64,000 nucleotides of DNA from an uncultured Chloroflexota bacterium (GCA_903914955.1 CAIWRB010000182.1:1-64000), one strand, 5' to 3'. Positions 1 through 10,373 are shown, counted from the stretch's first letter. Made by a program: numbers and translations. Notes: generated by a model from the letters alone, not told the origin.

Positions 1-404
1 AAATCGTATGCGCCAGCCGCTTCATCCACGGGGGCTCGATGGTCAATTGTCCCTGGCCCAAGGCTATTCTTGTTCGGGCGGTGTCGTTTTCACTTTATCA
101 TTTTGCTCGATTACCTTCTCATGACTCAACAAATGCGTTTCGGTTATTCTCGCGGAAATTGCTTGGACAAGTTACTATTGATTCAAAAGATGGGTTTACC
201 TACAGCCTAGAATTACTGGCTAAATGTCATCGTTTGGGCTTGCAAGTGACAGAATTGCCAGCGAAGTGGTTTGAACGTAATAAGGGGGTCAGTCGCTTTC
301 GTGTGCTTCGATGGGCACCTGCTTATTTGCGTTGGTACTTTTATGTTTTCACAACAACGTATTTGTTAAGAGGGAAAAATAATAAGCCCTCTCATCAAGA
401 ATAA
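1..404 (+). CDS. Glycosyltransferase (family 2-like), C-terminal part, truncated by window start
   Basis: Frame is open from base 3 (IVCASRFIHGGSMVNCPWPKAILVRAVSF...), so the ORF-track Met at 39 is internal; sequence style resembles dolichol-phosphate mannosyltransferase-like GT2 proteins. Confidence 0.6.
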   Translation, partial: IVCASRFIHGGSMVNCPWPKAILVRAVSFSLYHFARLPSHDSTNAFRLFSRKLLGQVTIDSKDGFTYSLELLAKCHRLGLQVTELPAKWFERNKGVSRFRVLRWAPAYLRWYFYVFTTTYLLRGKNNKPSHQE

Positions 405-1008
405 TTTTCAAGTCCGTGATAAACGAAAATGCCCGTGGAAGGCTGACTTTTTATTGTTGAACTGCATATCGGACTCCACTTTGCTAATCTTCTCCAGAGT
501 CAGATGGTAAGCAAACGCCTCATTATTTTATCGTCGTGTTTGGAAATTCTCCGCTTTCATCCAGCTCAACCGCAATGGGCGTGATTTCTCTTAGGCAAAT
601 CAGGCGCAACGTCTCTCAGCATTTTTTGATTGCTGGTCAGTGGACAAATTGGAAGGCTGTCATATGTCATCTCTGAAAAAGTGTCTTGCAGGATTATGCT
701 ACTGATAAATTTCATATATTTCAATATGTGGCGAAATCTTTGGAGTGCTCAAGCCGAAGTGCTGACACTGTTGTTAAGGCTAATCAAGCTCGAGGTCGAG
801 TTGACACGAGAGGATTACATCCCGTTAGAATCGGAATTTAATGGTTGACTTCTTGTCATCGTCTAATATAATTAAAAAATCAAGACGCCCCGTATCCAAC
901 TTTGTGGAGAGGGGTAATATTGTTACATTGAAAGGAGGAGGCTGGACGATATTTTAGTTTAGATTATGTGTTTATTCGTGATTGGACAATTCAAAAGGAG
1001 AGAGAGAA

Positions 1009-2244
1009 ATGAAAAAAACAGTATTTAATATGCTGGTTTTGGTTGTGTTGGCCAGCTTGGTTCTTTCAGCCTGTGGCGGAGCAGCGACCAAGGCTCCCGC
1101 CGCAACAGAAGCTCCTGCCGCAACAGAAGCCCCTGCCGCGGTAGAAGTTCCTGCAGCAACAGAAGCTCCTGCCGCGACGGGCGAAGGTGAAGTGGCGATC
1201 GTCGCCTGGCCGGGTTACATTGAGCGCGGCGCGAATGATCCCGCTTACGACTGGGTGACAGCATTTGAAACACAGACCGGTTGTAAAGTGACTGTGAAGG
1301 ATGCGGGCACGTCTGATGAAATGGTGCAGTTGATTAATAGCGGTGGCTTTGATCTCGTGACCGCTTCCGGTGATGCAAGTCTGCGCCTGATCTTCGGCAA
1401 ATCAGTTCAGGAAATTGATATTTCCAAGATCCCCTCATACAAAAATGTTGATGAGCGTATGCAGAATGGCAATTGGCATACTGTGAACGGCAAGCATTAT
1501 GGTGTTCCCTATCAATGGGGTCCGAATGTGTTGATGTACAACACGAAAACTTTTCCCACTGCGCCGACTTCATGGGATGTAGTCTTCAATGAGCAGACTC
1601 TTCCTGATGGCAAGTCAAACAAGGATCGCGTCCAGGCTTATTCCGGCCCGATCTATATTGCAGATGCGGCTTTGTATTTGATGTCTAAGAATCCCGAGTT
1701 GGGAATTACCGATCCGTATGAGTTAAACGAAGCGCAGTTTGCGGCAGTGTTGGAGTTGCTGAAGCAGCAGAGACAGATTGTCCCCAAGTATTGGGTTGAC
1801 GCGCCGACGCAGGTCGAAGATTTCAAGAACGAGGGTTTCGTGGCTTCCTCGTCTTGGCCTTATCAAGTGGGACTCTTACAGGCCGACTCCGCTCCGATTG
1901 CCAGCACCATTCCTCAGGAAGGCGCGACCGGTTGGGCTGATACCACCATGATGGCGGCGAATGCTCCTCACCCCAAATGCGCTTATCAGTGGCTGGAACA
2001 TTCCATTGATCCGAAAGTTCAGGGTGATGTGGCTTCCTGGTTCGGTTCTGCTCCGTCAGTGCCTGCGGCCTGCGATGGCGCGAGCGAATTGTTTGGTACT
2101 GAAGGTTGTGCGGCGAACGGCTACGATACATTTGATCAGATCCATTTCTGGAAGACGCCCGTTGCCGATTGCGGCAATGGCCAAAGTGACTGTGTCACAT
2201 ACGACCGTTGGGCTGAAGAATTCACCAAGATCGTTGGACAGTAG
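1009..2244 (+). CDS. ABC transporter substrate-binding lipoprotein, spermidine/putrescine type
   Basis: MKKTVFNMLVLVVLASLVLSACGG lipobox; followed by potA/B/C-like genes; RBS aaaggagagaga before ATG 1009 (ORF-track start at TTG 982 is less likely). Confidence 0.85.
   Translation: MKKTVFNMLVLVVLASLVLSACGGAATKAPAATEAPAATEAPAAVEVPAATEAPAATGEGEVAIVAWPGYIERGANDPAYDWVTAFETQTGCKVTVKDAGTSDEMVQLINSGGFDLVTASGDASLRLIFGKSVQEIDISKIPSYKNVDERMQNGNWHTVNGKHYGVPYQWGPNVLMYNTKTFPTAPTSWDVVFNEQTLPDGKSNKDRVQAYSGPIYIADAALYLMSKNPELGITDPYELNEAQFAAVLELLKQQRQIVPKYWVDAPTQVEDFKNEGFVASSSWPYQVGLLQADSAPIASTIPQEGATGWADTTMMAANAPHPKCAYQWLEHSIDPKVQGDVASWFGSAPSVPAACDGASELFGTEGCAANGYDTFDQIHFWKTPVADCGNGQSDCVTYDRWAEEFTKIVGQ
1087..1185 (+). 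repeat. Degenerate tandem repeat encoding APAATEAPAATEAPAAVEVPAATEAPAAT linker
   Basis: Repeated gct-cc(t/c)-gcc-gca-aca-gaa units directly after the lipobox. Confidence 0.8.
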
Positions 2245-2312
2245 TTCGTAAAATATTTTCCAGCCGCGTCTTTTAATTCAAGGCGCGGCTGGATCGTTTG
2301 TGAGGACTCAAG

Positions 2313-3368
2313 ATGAGTGCTAGTGTTGCCATTGAATTCAAGAATGTCAGCCGTATTTTTTCTGTAAAGCAGGAAGATCAATCCGGGGATGTGAAGGCGG
2401 TTGAGAATGTTTCTCTTCAAATTCGCGATGGCGAATTTTTTTCGCTTCTTGGTCCCTCGGGTTCCGGCAAGACAACCAGTCTGCGCATGATCGCCGGGTT
2501 TGACCGCCCAACCTCAGGTCAGATCCTGTTGTATGGTCAGGATGTTTCCAGCCTGCCGCCATATGAGCGCGATGTAAATACAGTCTTTCAAGATTATGCT
2601 TTGTTCCCGCATATGACTGTAGGTGAAAATGTTGCTTATGGCTTGATGATAAAAAAAGTCTCCAAAATCGAGTGTGAGAAACGCGTGGACGATATGATGG
2701 ATCTTGTTCAATTAACTGGATTCGCAGGCCGCAAGCCTTCGCAACTCTCCGGTGGACAGCGCCAGCGGGTCGCCCTCGCCCGTGCGCTGATCAATCATCC
2801 CAAGGTTTTGCTGCTCGATGAGCCTCTCGGTGCATTAGACTTGAAATTACGCCAGCAAATGCAGATCGAGTTGAAGTTCATTCAACAAAGAGTTGGAATC
2901 ACGTTTATATTTGTCACACATGATCAGGAAGAGGCGTTGACCATGAGTGACCGCATCGCTGTTTTCAATCATGGGCGCATCGAACAGATCGGAACTCCCG
3001 CCGAAATTTATGAACATCCGATCACACAATTTGTGGCAGGATTTGTCGGTGTGTCTAATCTTGTCTCTGGGGAGGTCGCGAAACGCATCACAGGTTCGGA
3101 TGTTAAGTTTTCAGTTAGGCCTGAAAAAATTCATCTCGGCATGCTAGGTGACAAACCCGAAGCTGATACATTTATCGCCGAAGGAAAAGTGCGCGACGTG
3201 ATCTATCTCGGCTTATACACTCGCTACCTCGTCGAGTTGGATGGCGGCGGCGACCTTGTTGTCGTCGAGCAAAACTTAAAGACAACTTCAATGGATGTGA
3301 TGCAGGCCAGGGGCCAGTTGGTGCGGCTGTTCTGGAAAAAAGAGCACATTAGTTATATGGGAGACTGA
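2313..3368 (+). CDS. potA: Spermidine/putrescine ABC transporter ATP-binding protein
   Basis: Walker [10 protein letters not shown], signature [15 protein letters not shown], Walker [14 protein letters not shown]-terminal TOBE-like region. Confidence 0.9.
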   Translation: MSASVAIEFKNVSRIFSVKQEDQSGDVKAVENVSLQIRDGEFFSLLGPSGSGKTTSLRMIAGFDRPTSGQILLYGQDVSSLPPYERDVNTVFQDYALFPHMTVGENVAYGLMIKKVSKIECEKRVDDMMDLVQLTGFAGRKPSQLSGGQRQRVALARALINHPKVLLLDEPLGALDLKLRQQMQIELKFIQQRVGITFIFVTHDQEEALTMSDRIAVFNHGRIEQIGTPAEIYEHPITQFVAGFVGVSNLVSGEVAKRITGSDVKFSVRPEKIHLGMLGDKPEADTFIAEGKVRDVIYLGLYTRYLVELDGGGDLVVVEQNLKTTSMDVMQARGQLVRLFWKKEHISYMGD

Positions 3369-3369
3369 C

Positions 3370-4275
3370 ATGCTGAATCGCATCTCCACTTATTTTTACC
3401 TGCGGCCAAAAGTCGTGCTCGCGTTGATGCTCCTGCCGCCGATGTTGTGGTTTTTGGTGGTTTATATTGGATCGCTGATCACGATGCTGATCAACAGCTT
3501 TTTCTATCTGGATGGTTTTACTGGAAAAGTAATTCACGAGTTTACACTTAGAACTTATATAAAACTTTTCGACCCCATCAACTTACAAATTTTTGGACGC
3601 ACCACATTGATGGCCGCAAGTGTGACCCTTGCCTGCATAATCATTGCTTTTCCGCTTTCCTATTTTATGGCGCGCTTTGCATCACAGCGTATGAAAACTT
3701 TTTTATACCTGGCCGTGACACTGCCGCTCTGGTCAAGTTATGTGGTGCGCGTTTATTCGTGGAAACTCATCCTCGCGCAGGAAGGCATCATTTCATGGTT
3801 CGCGCGCTTGATCCATTTGGATTGGCTGCTTCAATTGTATTTAAACCTGCCTGGCGTGGGTGGGCCTTCGTTATCCATTTCAGCCACCGGTATTTTTATT
3901 GTCTTTGTTTATATCTGGCTGCCGTATATGATCATCCCGATCCAGACCGCGCTTGAACGTGTGCCAAAATCCTTGCTCGAAGCCTCCGGCGATCTCGGTG
4001 CGACTCCGGCGCAAACATTTCGAACGGTGCTTTTGCCTCTGGCTTTTCCGGGTGTGGTGGCTGGTTCAATTTTTACGTTTTCACTTACGCTCGGTGATTT
4101 TATTGTTCCGCAGTTATTTGGCAATTCAAGTTTTTATATTGGCAAGGCGGTATTAACGTATCAAGGTACGTCTGGAAATATTCCTTTGGCGGCGGCTTTC
4201 ACCATGGGTCCCATCATCATCATGATCGTTTACTTGCTGATCGCCCGTAGATTAGGAGCGTTCGATGCCCTCTAA
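3370..4275 (+). CDS. potB: ABC transporter permease, PotB type
   Basis: Multi-TM; EAA-loop LLEASGDLGATPAQTFRTVLLPLAFPGV; operon position. Confidence 0.85.
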   Translation: MLNRISTYFYLRPKVVLALMLLPPMLWFLVVYIGSLITMLINSFFYLDGFTGKVIHEFTLRTYIKLFDPINLQIFGRTTLMAASVTLACIIIAFPLSYFMARFASQRMKTFLYLAVTLPLWSSYVVRVYSWKLILAQEGIISWFARLIHLDWLLQLYLNLPGVGGPSLSISATGIFIVFVYIWLPYMIIPIQTALERVPKSLLEASGDLGATPAQTFRTVLLPLAFPGVVAGSIFTFSLTLGDFIVPQLFGNSSFYIGKAVLTYQGTSGNIPLAAAFTMGPIIIMIVYLLIARRLGAFDAL

Positions 4276-5095
4276 AAATTCATCCCAGTCGGGCGGTGAG
4301 CGCGCTGCATGGCCCTTAAAATTTGGTGCAGTCGGCGCGATATTATTTCTTCATGTTCCATTATGGTTGATTTTTTTATACGCATTCACTACGGAGGAAT
4401 CCGCCTATACTTTTCCGCCCCCAGGCCTGACCTTGAAGTGGATTCCACAAGCGTTGGCAAATCCGGCCATGCAGAGCGCCTTATATCTTTCTATAAGAGT
4501 GGCTTTTCTTGCTACCATCACCGCTCTCGTTTTGGGGACACTGGCCGCCGCCGCAGTGTATCGTTATGATTTTTTTGGAAAAGAGTCTGTTTCGTTTATG
4601 CTGATCCTTCCATTGGCGCTGCCCGGCATTGTTACCGGTATCGCCATGCGTTCAGCCATAAGCTTGATCCACATCCCATTTTCTTTCTGGACGATCGTGA
4701 TCGGACATGCGACTTTTTGCGTGGTCGTAGTATATAACAATGTGTTGGCGCGTTTTCGCCGCTCCAGCAATTCCATGATCGAAGCCTCCATGGATTTAGG
4801 CGCGAATTCATTTCAGACCTTCTGGCATATTGTGCTCCCTAATATCGGAACGGCCTTACTGGCTGGCGCGATCCTGGCATTCTCGCTTTCATTTGACGAA
4901 GTCATCGTCACAACTTTCACAGCGGGTAATCAACAAACTCTGCCGATCTGGATATTCAGTCAAATGTTGAAACCTCGCAATCGTCCAATTACAAATGTCA
5001 CAGCGATGTTGGTGGTGCTGATCACTGCTTTACCAATTTTGTTTGCGCAACGCATTGTCGCCGGAAGTTCTGATTCAGAAGGTGGAAGCAAATAA
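4265..5095 (+). CDS. potC: ABC transporter permease, PotC type
   Basis: Multi-TM; EAA-loop MIEASMDLGANSFQTFWHIVLPNIGTALLAG; overlaps potB. Confidence 0.85.
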   Translation: MPSKNSSQSGGERAAWPLKFGAVGAILFLHVPLWLIFLYAFTTEESAYTFPPPGLTLKWIPQALANPAMQSALYLSIRVAFLATITALVLGTLAAAAVYRYDFFGKESVSFMLILPLALPGIVTGIAMRSAISLIHIPFSFWTIVIGHATFCVVVVYNNVLARFRRSSNSMIEASMDLGANSFQTFWHIVLPNIGTALLAGAILAFSLSFDEVIVTTFTAGNQQTLPIWIFSQMLKPRNRPITNVTAMLVVLITALPILFAQRIVAGSSDSEGGSK

Positions 5096-5101
5096 ATCCA
5101 C

Positions 5102-5620
5102 ATGGCCAAAAATTCTCTTTCGTATCTCAATCTAAAATGTGAAGCGCGAGCCCATCCCGAAGGTGGCTACGGAGTCTTCGCAGTTGGGAAAATAAAAACT
5201 GGTGAATTGATTTCTTTATGGGGTGGAAGGATCGTCCCAAAGGAAATACTTGACCCAGCCATGCCGCGCTTTACACAACGCGTCCTTCAGGTTGACGAGG
5301 ATTTATACATCCTCACTGCGGAGGAAGCGGAGCCGAATGATTGTTTCAATCATTCCTGCGAACCTAATTTGGGATTTTTCGGACAAATTGGTCTGGTCGC
5401 CATGTGCGATATTGAAGCGGGTGAAGAGCTAATGTTTGATTACGCCATGTCGGACGGTGAGCCGTACGATGAGTTTGATTGTTATTGCGGATCATTAAAT
5501 TGCCGCAAAAAAATCACAGGCAATGATTGGAAACTTTCCGAACTGTGGGAAAAATATCAAGGATATTTCTCGCCGTATCTTGCTAGACGGATCGAGGCAT
5601 TGCGGGAAGTTCAAGTCTGA
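5102..5620 (+). CDS. SET domain-containing protein (putative lysine methyltransferase)
   Basis: Motifs NHSCEPN, ELMFDYAM and post-SET-like CYCGSLNCRKKITG. Confidence 0.85.
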   Translation: MAKNSLSYLNLKCEARAHPEGGYGVFAVGKIKTGELISLWGGRIVPKEILDPAMPRFTQRVLQVDEDLYILTAEEAEPNDCFNHSCEPNLGFFGQIGLVAMCDIEAGEELMFDYAMSDGEPYDEFDCYCGSLNCRKKITGNDWKLSELWEKYQGYFSPYLARRIEALREVQV

Positions 5621-6234
5621 TGAAATACTTACTCGGTGAAAAACTAAATTTTGATTGGAAGATTGTGGCTGTTACGATCTTCAGTACCTTGTTGTTGATG
5701 GTGGATCAATATCAAAAGATCACTGTTTATAAATACTGGGACCGCGTAATCTTATATCTTGTCCTTCCGTTATTGATCATAGTGATCCTCTTTCGTGAAA
5801 ATCCAAAAGAATATGGTTTTTCCTTAGGCGATTGGAAACTGGGATTGACCTATACCGCGCTGGGGATTCTTATCATGGCCCCCATTATTTATTACCTTGG
5901 ACGCGGTGATGCTTCCATGAAGATGTATTACGAACCGTCTTTGAAAGGCTTGCCTTGGACGACCTTTCTGGATCTGATCGGCTGGGAATTCTTCTTTCGC
6001 GGTTGGATCCTTTTCGCTTATGCGAGAAAATTTGGTCATGAAGCATTGTGGCTTCAGGCAGTTCCTTTTGCTTTGGCACACATCGGAAAACCAGAGATCG
6101 AAGTGCTCTCCACCATCTTTGGCGGATTTGTCTTTGGTTGGGTGGCGTGGCGCACAAAGTCATTCATCTGGCCATTTCTAATACATTGGTTCATTGCCTC
6201 GTTTATAGTTATTGTTGCTGCTGGAGCAATATGA
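5620..6234 (+). CDS. CPBP family intramembrane metalloprotease-like protein
   Basis: WEFFFRGWILF, FALAHIGKPEIEVLSTIFGGFVFGWVAWRTKSFIWPFLIHW motifs. Confidence 0.75.
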   Translation: MKYLLGEKLNFDWKIVAVTIFSTLLLMVDQYQKITVYKYWDRVILYLVLPLLIIVILFRENPKEYGFSLGDWKLGLTYTALGILIMAPIIYYLGRGDASMKMYYEPSLKGLPWTTFLDLIGWEFFFRGWILFAYARKFGHEALWLQAVPFALAHIGKPEIEVLSTIFGGFVFGWVAWRTKSFIWPFLIHWFIASFIVIVAAGAI

Positions 6235-6674
6235 TCAATTACACTCTTCGCTCGGCCTTGGAATCAGAATCTGCTCAAATAAAGGATCTAATTAATTTAG
6301 TAGGCATCAACCCGATGGGTTTGGATTGGAAGCGTTTTCTCGTCGCAGTCGATGACGGTGGACAGGTGATCGCCTGCGGGCAGATCAAGCCGCACGGGCA
6401 AGACATCCGCGAACTTGCTTCCATCGCTGTGGATCCCGCACATCAAGGTAAAAATATTGCGCGGGCTGTGATGGAACAACTGCTTTCGGTCACAACGCGG
6501 CCTGTGTATTTAATGTGTATTTCCAAAATGGAAAATTTTTATATAAAATTTGGTTTCAAGGCGATCCCTTACGAAACGATGCCGGGCTACTTCCAACGAA
6601 TTTCGAATATTTTCCGCATTGCAGATGTTGTTCGGCGCAGCGGTGAAGAGTTGTTGGTTATGAAAATGGAGTAA
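6231..6674 (+). CDS. GNAT family N-acetyltransferase
   Basis: SIAVDPAHQGKNIARAVMEQLL acetyl-CoA motif; ATGA overlap with upstream CDS; ORF-track start at 6048 is an upstream extension. Confidence 0.8.
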   Translation: MINYTLRSALESESAQIKDLINLVGINPMGLDWKRFLVAVDDGGQVIACGQIKPHGQDIRELASIAVDPAHQGKNIARAVMEQLLSVTTRPVYLMCISKMENFYIKFGFKAIPYETMPGYFQRISNIFRIADVVRRSGEELLVMKME

Positions 6675-6684
6675 AATCACGTTT

Positions 6685-7269
6685 ATGAAAAATGCACTCT
6701 ATGTTTTACTCGGTGTAATGGCTGGATTTATCCTTGCAGGCGTACTGGTCTTTGTTTCGCGCGCGCCCAGTGGAAACCCGATTTTATTGGCGCCTGCACC
6801 TACCGAAGCGCCCATTGCTGTGGATGTGATCGGTGCCGTGGCGCGCCCAGGTTTGTATGAATTTCCGTCAAGTGCGCGTGTGCAGGATGCGCTTGACGCG
6901 GCAGGTGGATTGTTGACCGAAGCTGATGCAACTTCCCTTAACCTTGCTGCATTACTGGAAGATGGCCAACAGTTAAATATTCCGTATCTAACTGGAAGCC
7001 AGCCTGTAGTTGACACCACTGTGCTTGAACTTCCTTCATCTGTAACTGCAGTGCCAACCAATGACCCGAACTTGGAGCTTATCAATATCAATACAGCCAC
7101 GCTCGAAGAGCTTGATTCGTTGCCCGGTATTGGCCCAACAACAGCACAAAAAATAATTGATTATCGTACAATAAATGGACCCTACGCAACACTGGATTCG
7201 ATCATGAATGTTTCAGGCATTGGTCCTTCCACATTTGATTCCATCAAAAATTTGATCACGATCAACTAA
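6685..7269 (+). CDS. comEA: ComEA-like SLBB plus helix-hairpin-helix DNA-binding protein
   Basis: SLBB-like VDVIGAVARPGLYEFPSSARVQDALDAAGG and tandem HhH LININTATLEELDSLPGIGPTTAQKIIDYR. Confidence 0.85.
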   Translation: MKNALYVLLGVMAGFILAGVLVFVSRAPSGNPILLAPAPTEAPIAVDVIGAVARPGLYEFPSSARVQDALDAAGGLLTEADATSLNLAALLEDGQQLNIPYLTGSQPVVDTTVLELPSSVTAVPTNDPNLELININTATLEELDSLPGIGPTTAQKIIDYRTINGPYATLDSIMNVSGIGPSTFDSIKNLITIN

Positions 7270-7829
7270 TGCATCAATTTGATCACTTTGCTGCCATCGC
7301 TCCCTTGTATGCGCGGGTCGCGTATTCCAAGACGAGCTTGATGCGCGAAATTGCCAAACTTCCCATAAAGGGAAATTTGTTGGACGTGGGCGGCGGCACA
7401 GGGCGAGTCTCTTCGGCGATACGCGATCTTGCGGATGAAGTGATCATCGCCGATGTTTCATTTGGGATGCTCAAGCAAGCGCCTCGTACTGCGCTCAAGC
7501 CGGTGTGCGGCGCTTCTGAATCTTTACCTTTCGCTGATAATTCATTTGAACGAGTCATCATGGTGGATGCGTTGCATCATGTGATAGACCATGCCGGGAG
7601 CGCATTTGAAATGTTCCGCGTGCTGAAACCCGGCGGACTACTCGTCATCGAAGAACCAGATATCCGTACTTTTGGCGTGAAGTTGATCGCTCTCGCTGAG
7701 AAACTGCTTTTTATGCGAAGTCACTTCTTTTCACCAGATCAAATTATGAAATTATTTTCGAAGGTTGCGAGTGGGGAAAAGAAAATCCACGCAGAAGATG
7801 GAACTGCGTGGGTGGTGATCGGAAAATAA
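7269..7829 (+). CDS. SAM-dependent class I methyltransferase
   Basis: LLDVGGGTGRVSSAI motif I; MFRVLKPGGLLVIEEPD. Confidence 0.85.
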   Translation: MHQFDHFAAIAPLYARVAYSKTSLMREIAKLPIKGNLLDVGGGTGRVSSAIRDLADEVIIADVSFGMLKQAPRTALKPVCGASESLPFADNSFERVIMVDALHHVIDHAGSAFEMFRVLKPGGLLVIEEPDIRTFGVKLIALAEKLLFMRSHFFSPDQIMKLFSKVASGEKKIHAEDGTAWVVIGK

Positions 7830-7887
7830 AAAAAACAAAATCTACTTGGGGAGAGTGATTTCACAAACGCTTCAGATAGAAACCACT

Positions 7888-9144
7888 TTAATTTGCAGTT
7901 TGGTTTGCACTCTTAACTATTGGAGGCGCATCTTTCCTAAGGAAGAGGAGAAATCCCACCAATCTCAAACCTGCGCTTACCCATAGTGCTCCGCCCAACC
8001 CAATTGAATCTGCGAGCAAGGTGCCGACCAGCGGCGCAACAATGGCGGAGAGGTATTGCATCGATTGAGCGAGAGAAACAAAGGTCGCTCCGTATTCTGG
8101 CGGGACGGTTTTCATCAACTCGTCAAAGAATACCAAATCAAGGCCTGCCTGGAATAATCCTGCGATCGCGGCATAAAGAATGATCAACGGTATTTGAGGA
8201 GTGGCGGCCGTCAGGGCGGGATAAAAGATCATGCCAAAAGTTGTGGCAAGCAGAACAAATCGTCCGCCATATTTTCGTGAAGACCAGGGCCAGATGAAAT
8301 AACCTGCCAACATGACGGTCGTCATTGCCATGGTGATCATGCCGATCTGCGAGTCTGTCGCTTTCACTTCGCGCACAAGGAATAATGGCATGATCGGCTG
8401 GCTGAGAGTCATAGCCGAAAGGTAAACAAATTTTTTCGTGGCAAAGGTTGTGAACGCAGGCGCGCCGCGGATTAATGAGAAATAATTACGAGCTGAGTCA
8501 ATTACCGATTTGGCTGGAGCAAGTACGGCCGGAGTCTGAATCGGGAGTTTTATCTGATTCGAAAAATAATAGCTGATCAACCCGCCCGCGGATAATCCTA
8601 AAAACATCATTTGATAATTACGCGGGAAAGCAACCAGGTCGATGATGCGTGTCACGAAGAAAGTCATCACCACGCTTGTCAAACCGAAGATCGCCCAGCG
8701 GCGACTAAGAAGTGCATAACGCCCTTCGGGACCTGCCACTGTGTTCATTACAACTGAGAAGGCAACCGCCAGCGCGGTTTGGGGAAGGGTCGCGAATGCC
8801 CAGATCGCGAGGGTTGCGACCACCGTGTATTCTTTTGAAAGTATGGAAGTGAGCAAACCCGTCAGCGCAAAACAGGAAATGACGAGCAGACGTGAGAGGC
8901 TATACCACGGAATGATGTTGTTGCGCGTTTGCAGAAATCGGCCAACGATGATCGCGAGCACAAACCCGGTAATTCCCGGCATGGATGTGAGCAAACCAAC
9001 TTGAAAATTGCTCGCGCCGAGCCGGGTAAGAAATACAGGCAGAAAAGGCGCTGCGACATTTGAAATACTGACACCGACAGCATCAATTTGCACATAGCGA
9101 AAATTACGTTTTTGTATTTCCTGTTGTTCAGATTCGTTTATCAT
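7888..9144 (-). CDS. MFS transporter
   Basis: 418 aa with about 12 predicted hydrophobic segments; MFS-like pattern. Confidence 0.75.
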   Translation of the reverse strand: MINESEQQEIQKRNFRYVQIDAVGVSISNVAAPFLPVFLTRLGASNFQVGLLTSMPGITGFVLAIIVGRFLQTRNNIIPWYSLSRLLVISCFALTGLLTSILSKEYTVVATLAIWAFATLPQTALAVAFSVVMNTVAGPEGRYALLSRRWAIFGLTSVVMTFFVTRIIDLVAFPRNYQMMFLGLSAGGLISYYFSNQIKLPIQTPAVLAPAKSVIDSARNYFSLIRGAPAFTTFATKKFVYLSAMTLSQPIMPLFLVREVKATDSQIGMITMAMTTVMLAGYFIWPWSSRKYGGRFVLLATTFGMIFYPALTAATPQIPLIILYAAIAGLFQAGLDLVFFDELMKTVPPEYGATFVSLAQSMQYLSAIVAPLVGTLLADSIGLGGALWVSAGLRLVGFLLFLRKDAPPIVKSANQTAN

Positions 9145-9198
9145 AAAATATAACTGCGTACGAGAATTATAATGCCCTCACAGCGGGTAAAATCAACC

Positions 9199-9732
9199 AT
9201 GATCAAAATCCTTCCCATTCAACCCCACCAGATCGATGAAGCCAAGTATGTGATCTCGGCTGTAGCCCAACGGATCTTCGTGCCGGAAAAGAATGTGCAG
9301 GAGTTTTACGATATTCTTGAGTTGGAAGGCGAATTGCTTGATGTGGATCATTATCAACAGGCTTATCTGGAAGATCGGGGTTTATTTCTGGTTGTGCTGG
9401 ACGATGATAAAGTAATCGGTACAGGTGCGGTCAAAAAAATCGATTTAAAAATCGCCGAGTTAAAACGTCTGTGGCTGCTTGAGGAATATCACGGGCAAAA
9501 AATCGGCTATCAGGTTGTCTCACGCTTGTTGGGTTTTGCCCGCGCGCATGAATATAAAATAGTCCGCCTGCAGACCAGCCAACGACAGGAGCGCGCCATT
9601 CGTTTTTATACAAAAATTGGATTTTATGAAATTCCCAGTTACCGCGAGAGCATGGATGAAATTTCTATGGAAATAAATCTTAATAATCTGCACGAGCGTT
9701 TTTTTTATACTGGTAAAACACACCCGGGATGA
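9199..9732 (+). CDS. GNAT family N-acetyltransferase
   Basis: LKRLWLLEEYHGQKIGYQVVSRLLGFA acetyl-CoA motif; Met 9199 preferred over 9172. Confidence 0.75.
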   Translation: MIKILPIQPHQIDEAKYVISAVAQRIFVPEKNVQEFYDILELEGELLDVDHYQQAYLEDRGLFLVVLDDDKVIGTGAVKKIDLKIAELKRLWLLEEYHGQKIGYQVVSRLLGFARAHEYKIVRLQTSQRQERAIRFYTKIGFYEIPSYRESMDEISMEINLNNLHERFFYTGKTHPG

Positions 9733-10373
9733 TCATTGCCTGGGGAGTTGACCATGGTCGAAACCGGATAAGCAGACATTCTTTCGCTTGGGAATGATCG
9801 AATGAGGGGAAGCAAGTCACCAGGTGCTTGAGGCGGCGTGTCTAACCATTGAGCATAGTCCGCACGATCCAGAATGACTGGCATGCGATTGTGCAGAGAG
9901 GACATCAGTTCGTTGGGCATGGTAGTGATGATCGTGCAAGTGCGAATTGTTCCGCCATCAGGGGAATGCCATTCATCCCACAAGCCTGCAAAGGCAAAAG
10001 GTTTGCGGTCTTTCATGTGAATAAAGTACGGGGTTTTGGTTTTTGCACCTTCCTGCGATTTCCATTCGTAGAAGCCATCGGTCAGGATGAGGCAGCGTTT
10101 GTATTTGAAACTACCGCGAAAGGATGGTTTTTCCGCGATCGTTTCACCGCGCGCATTGATAAGTTTATTTGCAATGGACGGGTCCTTGGCCCATGAAGGA
10201 ATCAATCCCCATAGAAAAAAGTCAGCGGTGTTTTTCCCTTCGTTTGGGATGGCGAGAACAGGCTGGGATGGCGCGATGTTGAATCGCGGCGCAAATTTAT
10301 TGGGAAATATAAAATCTCCAAACGCATCCTGCAATTCGGCAGGGTCAATAGTCAGGGTAAATCGTCCGCACAT
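9705..10373 (-). CDS. SOS response-associated peptidase (SRAP/YedK/HMCES family)
   Basis: N-terminal MCGRFTL with Cys2, NARGETIAEKPSFRGSFKYKRCLILTDGFYEW, HNRMPVIL. Confidence 0.92.
   Translation of the reverse strand: MCGRFTLTIDPAELQDAFGDFIFPNKFAPRFNIAPSQPVLAIPNEGKNTADFFLWGLIPSWAKDPSIANKLINARGETIAEKPSFRGSFKYKRCLILTDGFYEWKSQEGAKTKTPYFIHMKDRKPFAFAGLWDEWHSPDGGTIRTCTIITTMPNELMSSLHNRMPVILDRADYAQWLDTPPQAPGDLLPLIRSFPSERMSAYPVSTMVNSPGNDHPGCVLPV

Noticed and set aside
630-848. ORF of 72 aa in the 405-980 gap
   Set aside because: No recognisable motifs, unusual composition and no clear ribosome-binding site; the gap may hold decayed sequence but I cannot support a gene.
1025-2131. Antisense ORFs opposite the potD-like gene (and the many similar short antisense ORFs across the window)
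   Set aside because: They mirror the codon structure of the sense gene, have low-complexity or Arg/Ser-rich translations and no family signals.
6048-6230. N-terminal extension of the GNAT ORF (6048 start)
   Set aside because: It overlaps the CPBP gene out of frame; the real start is the ATGA overlap at 6231.
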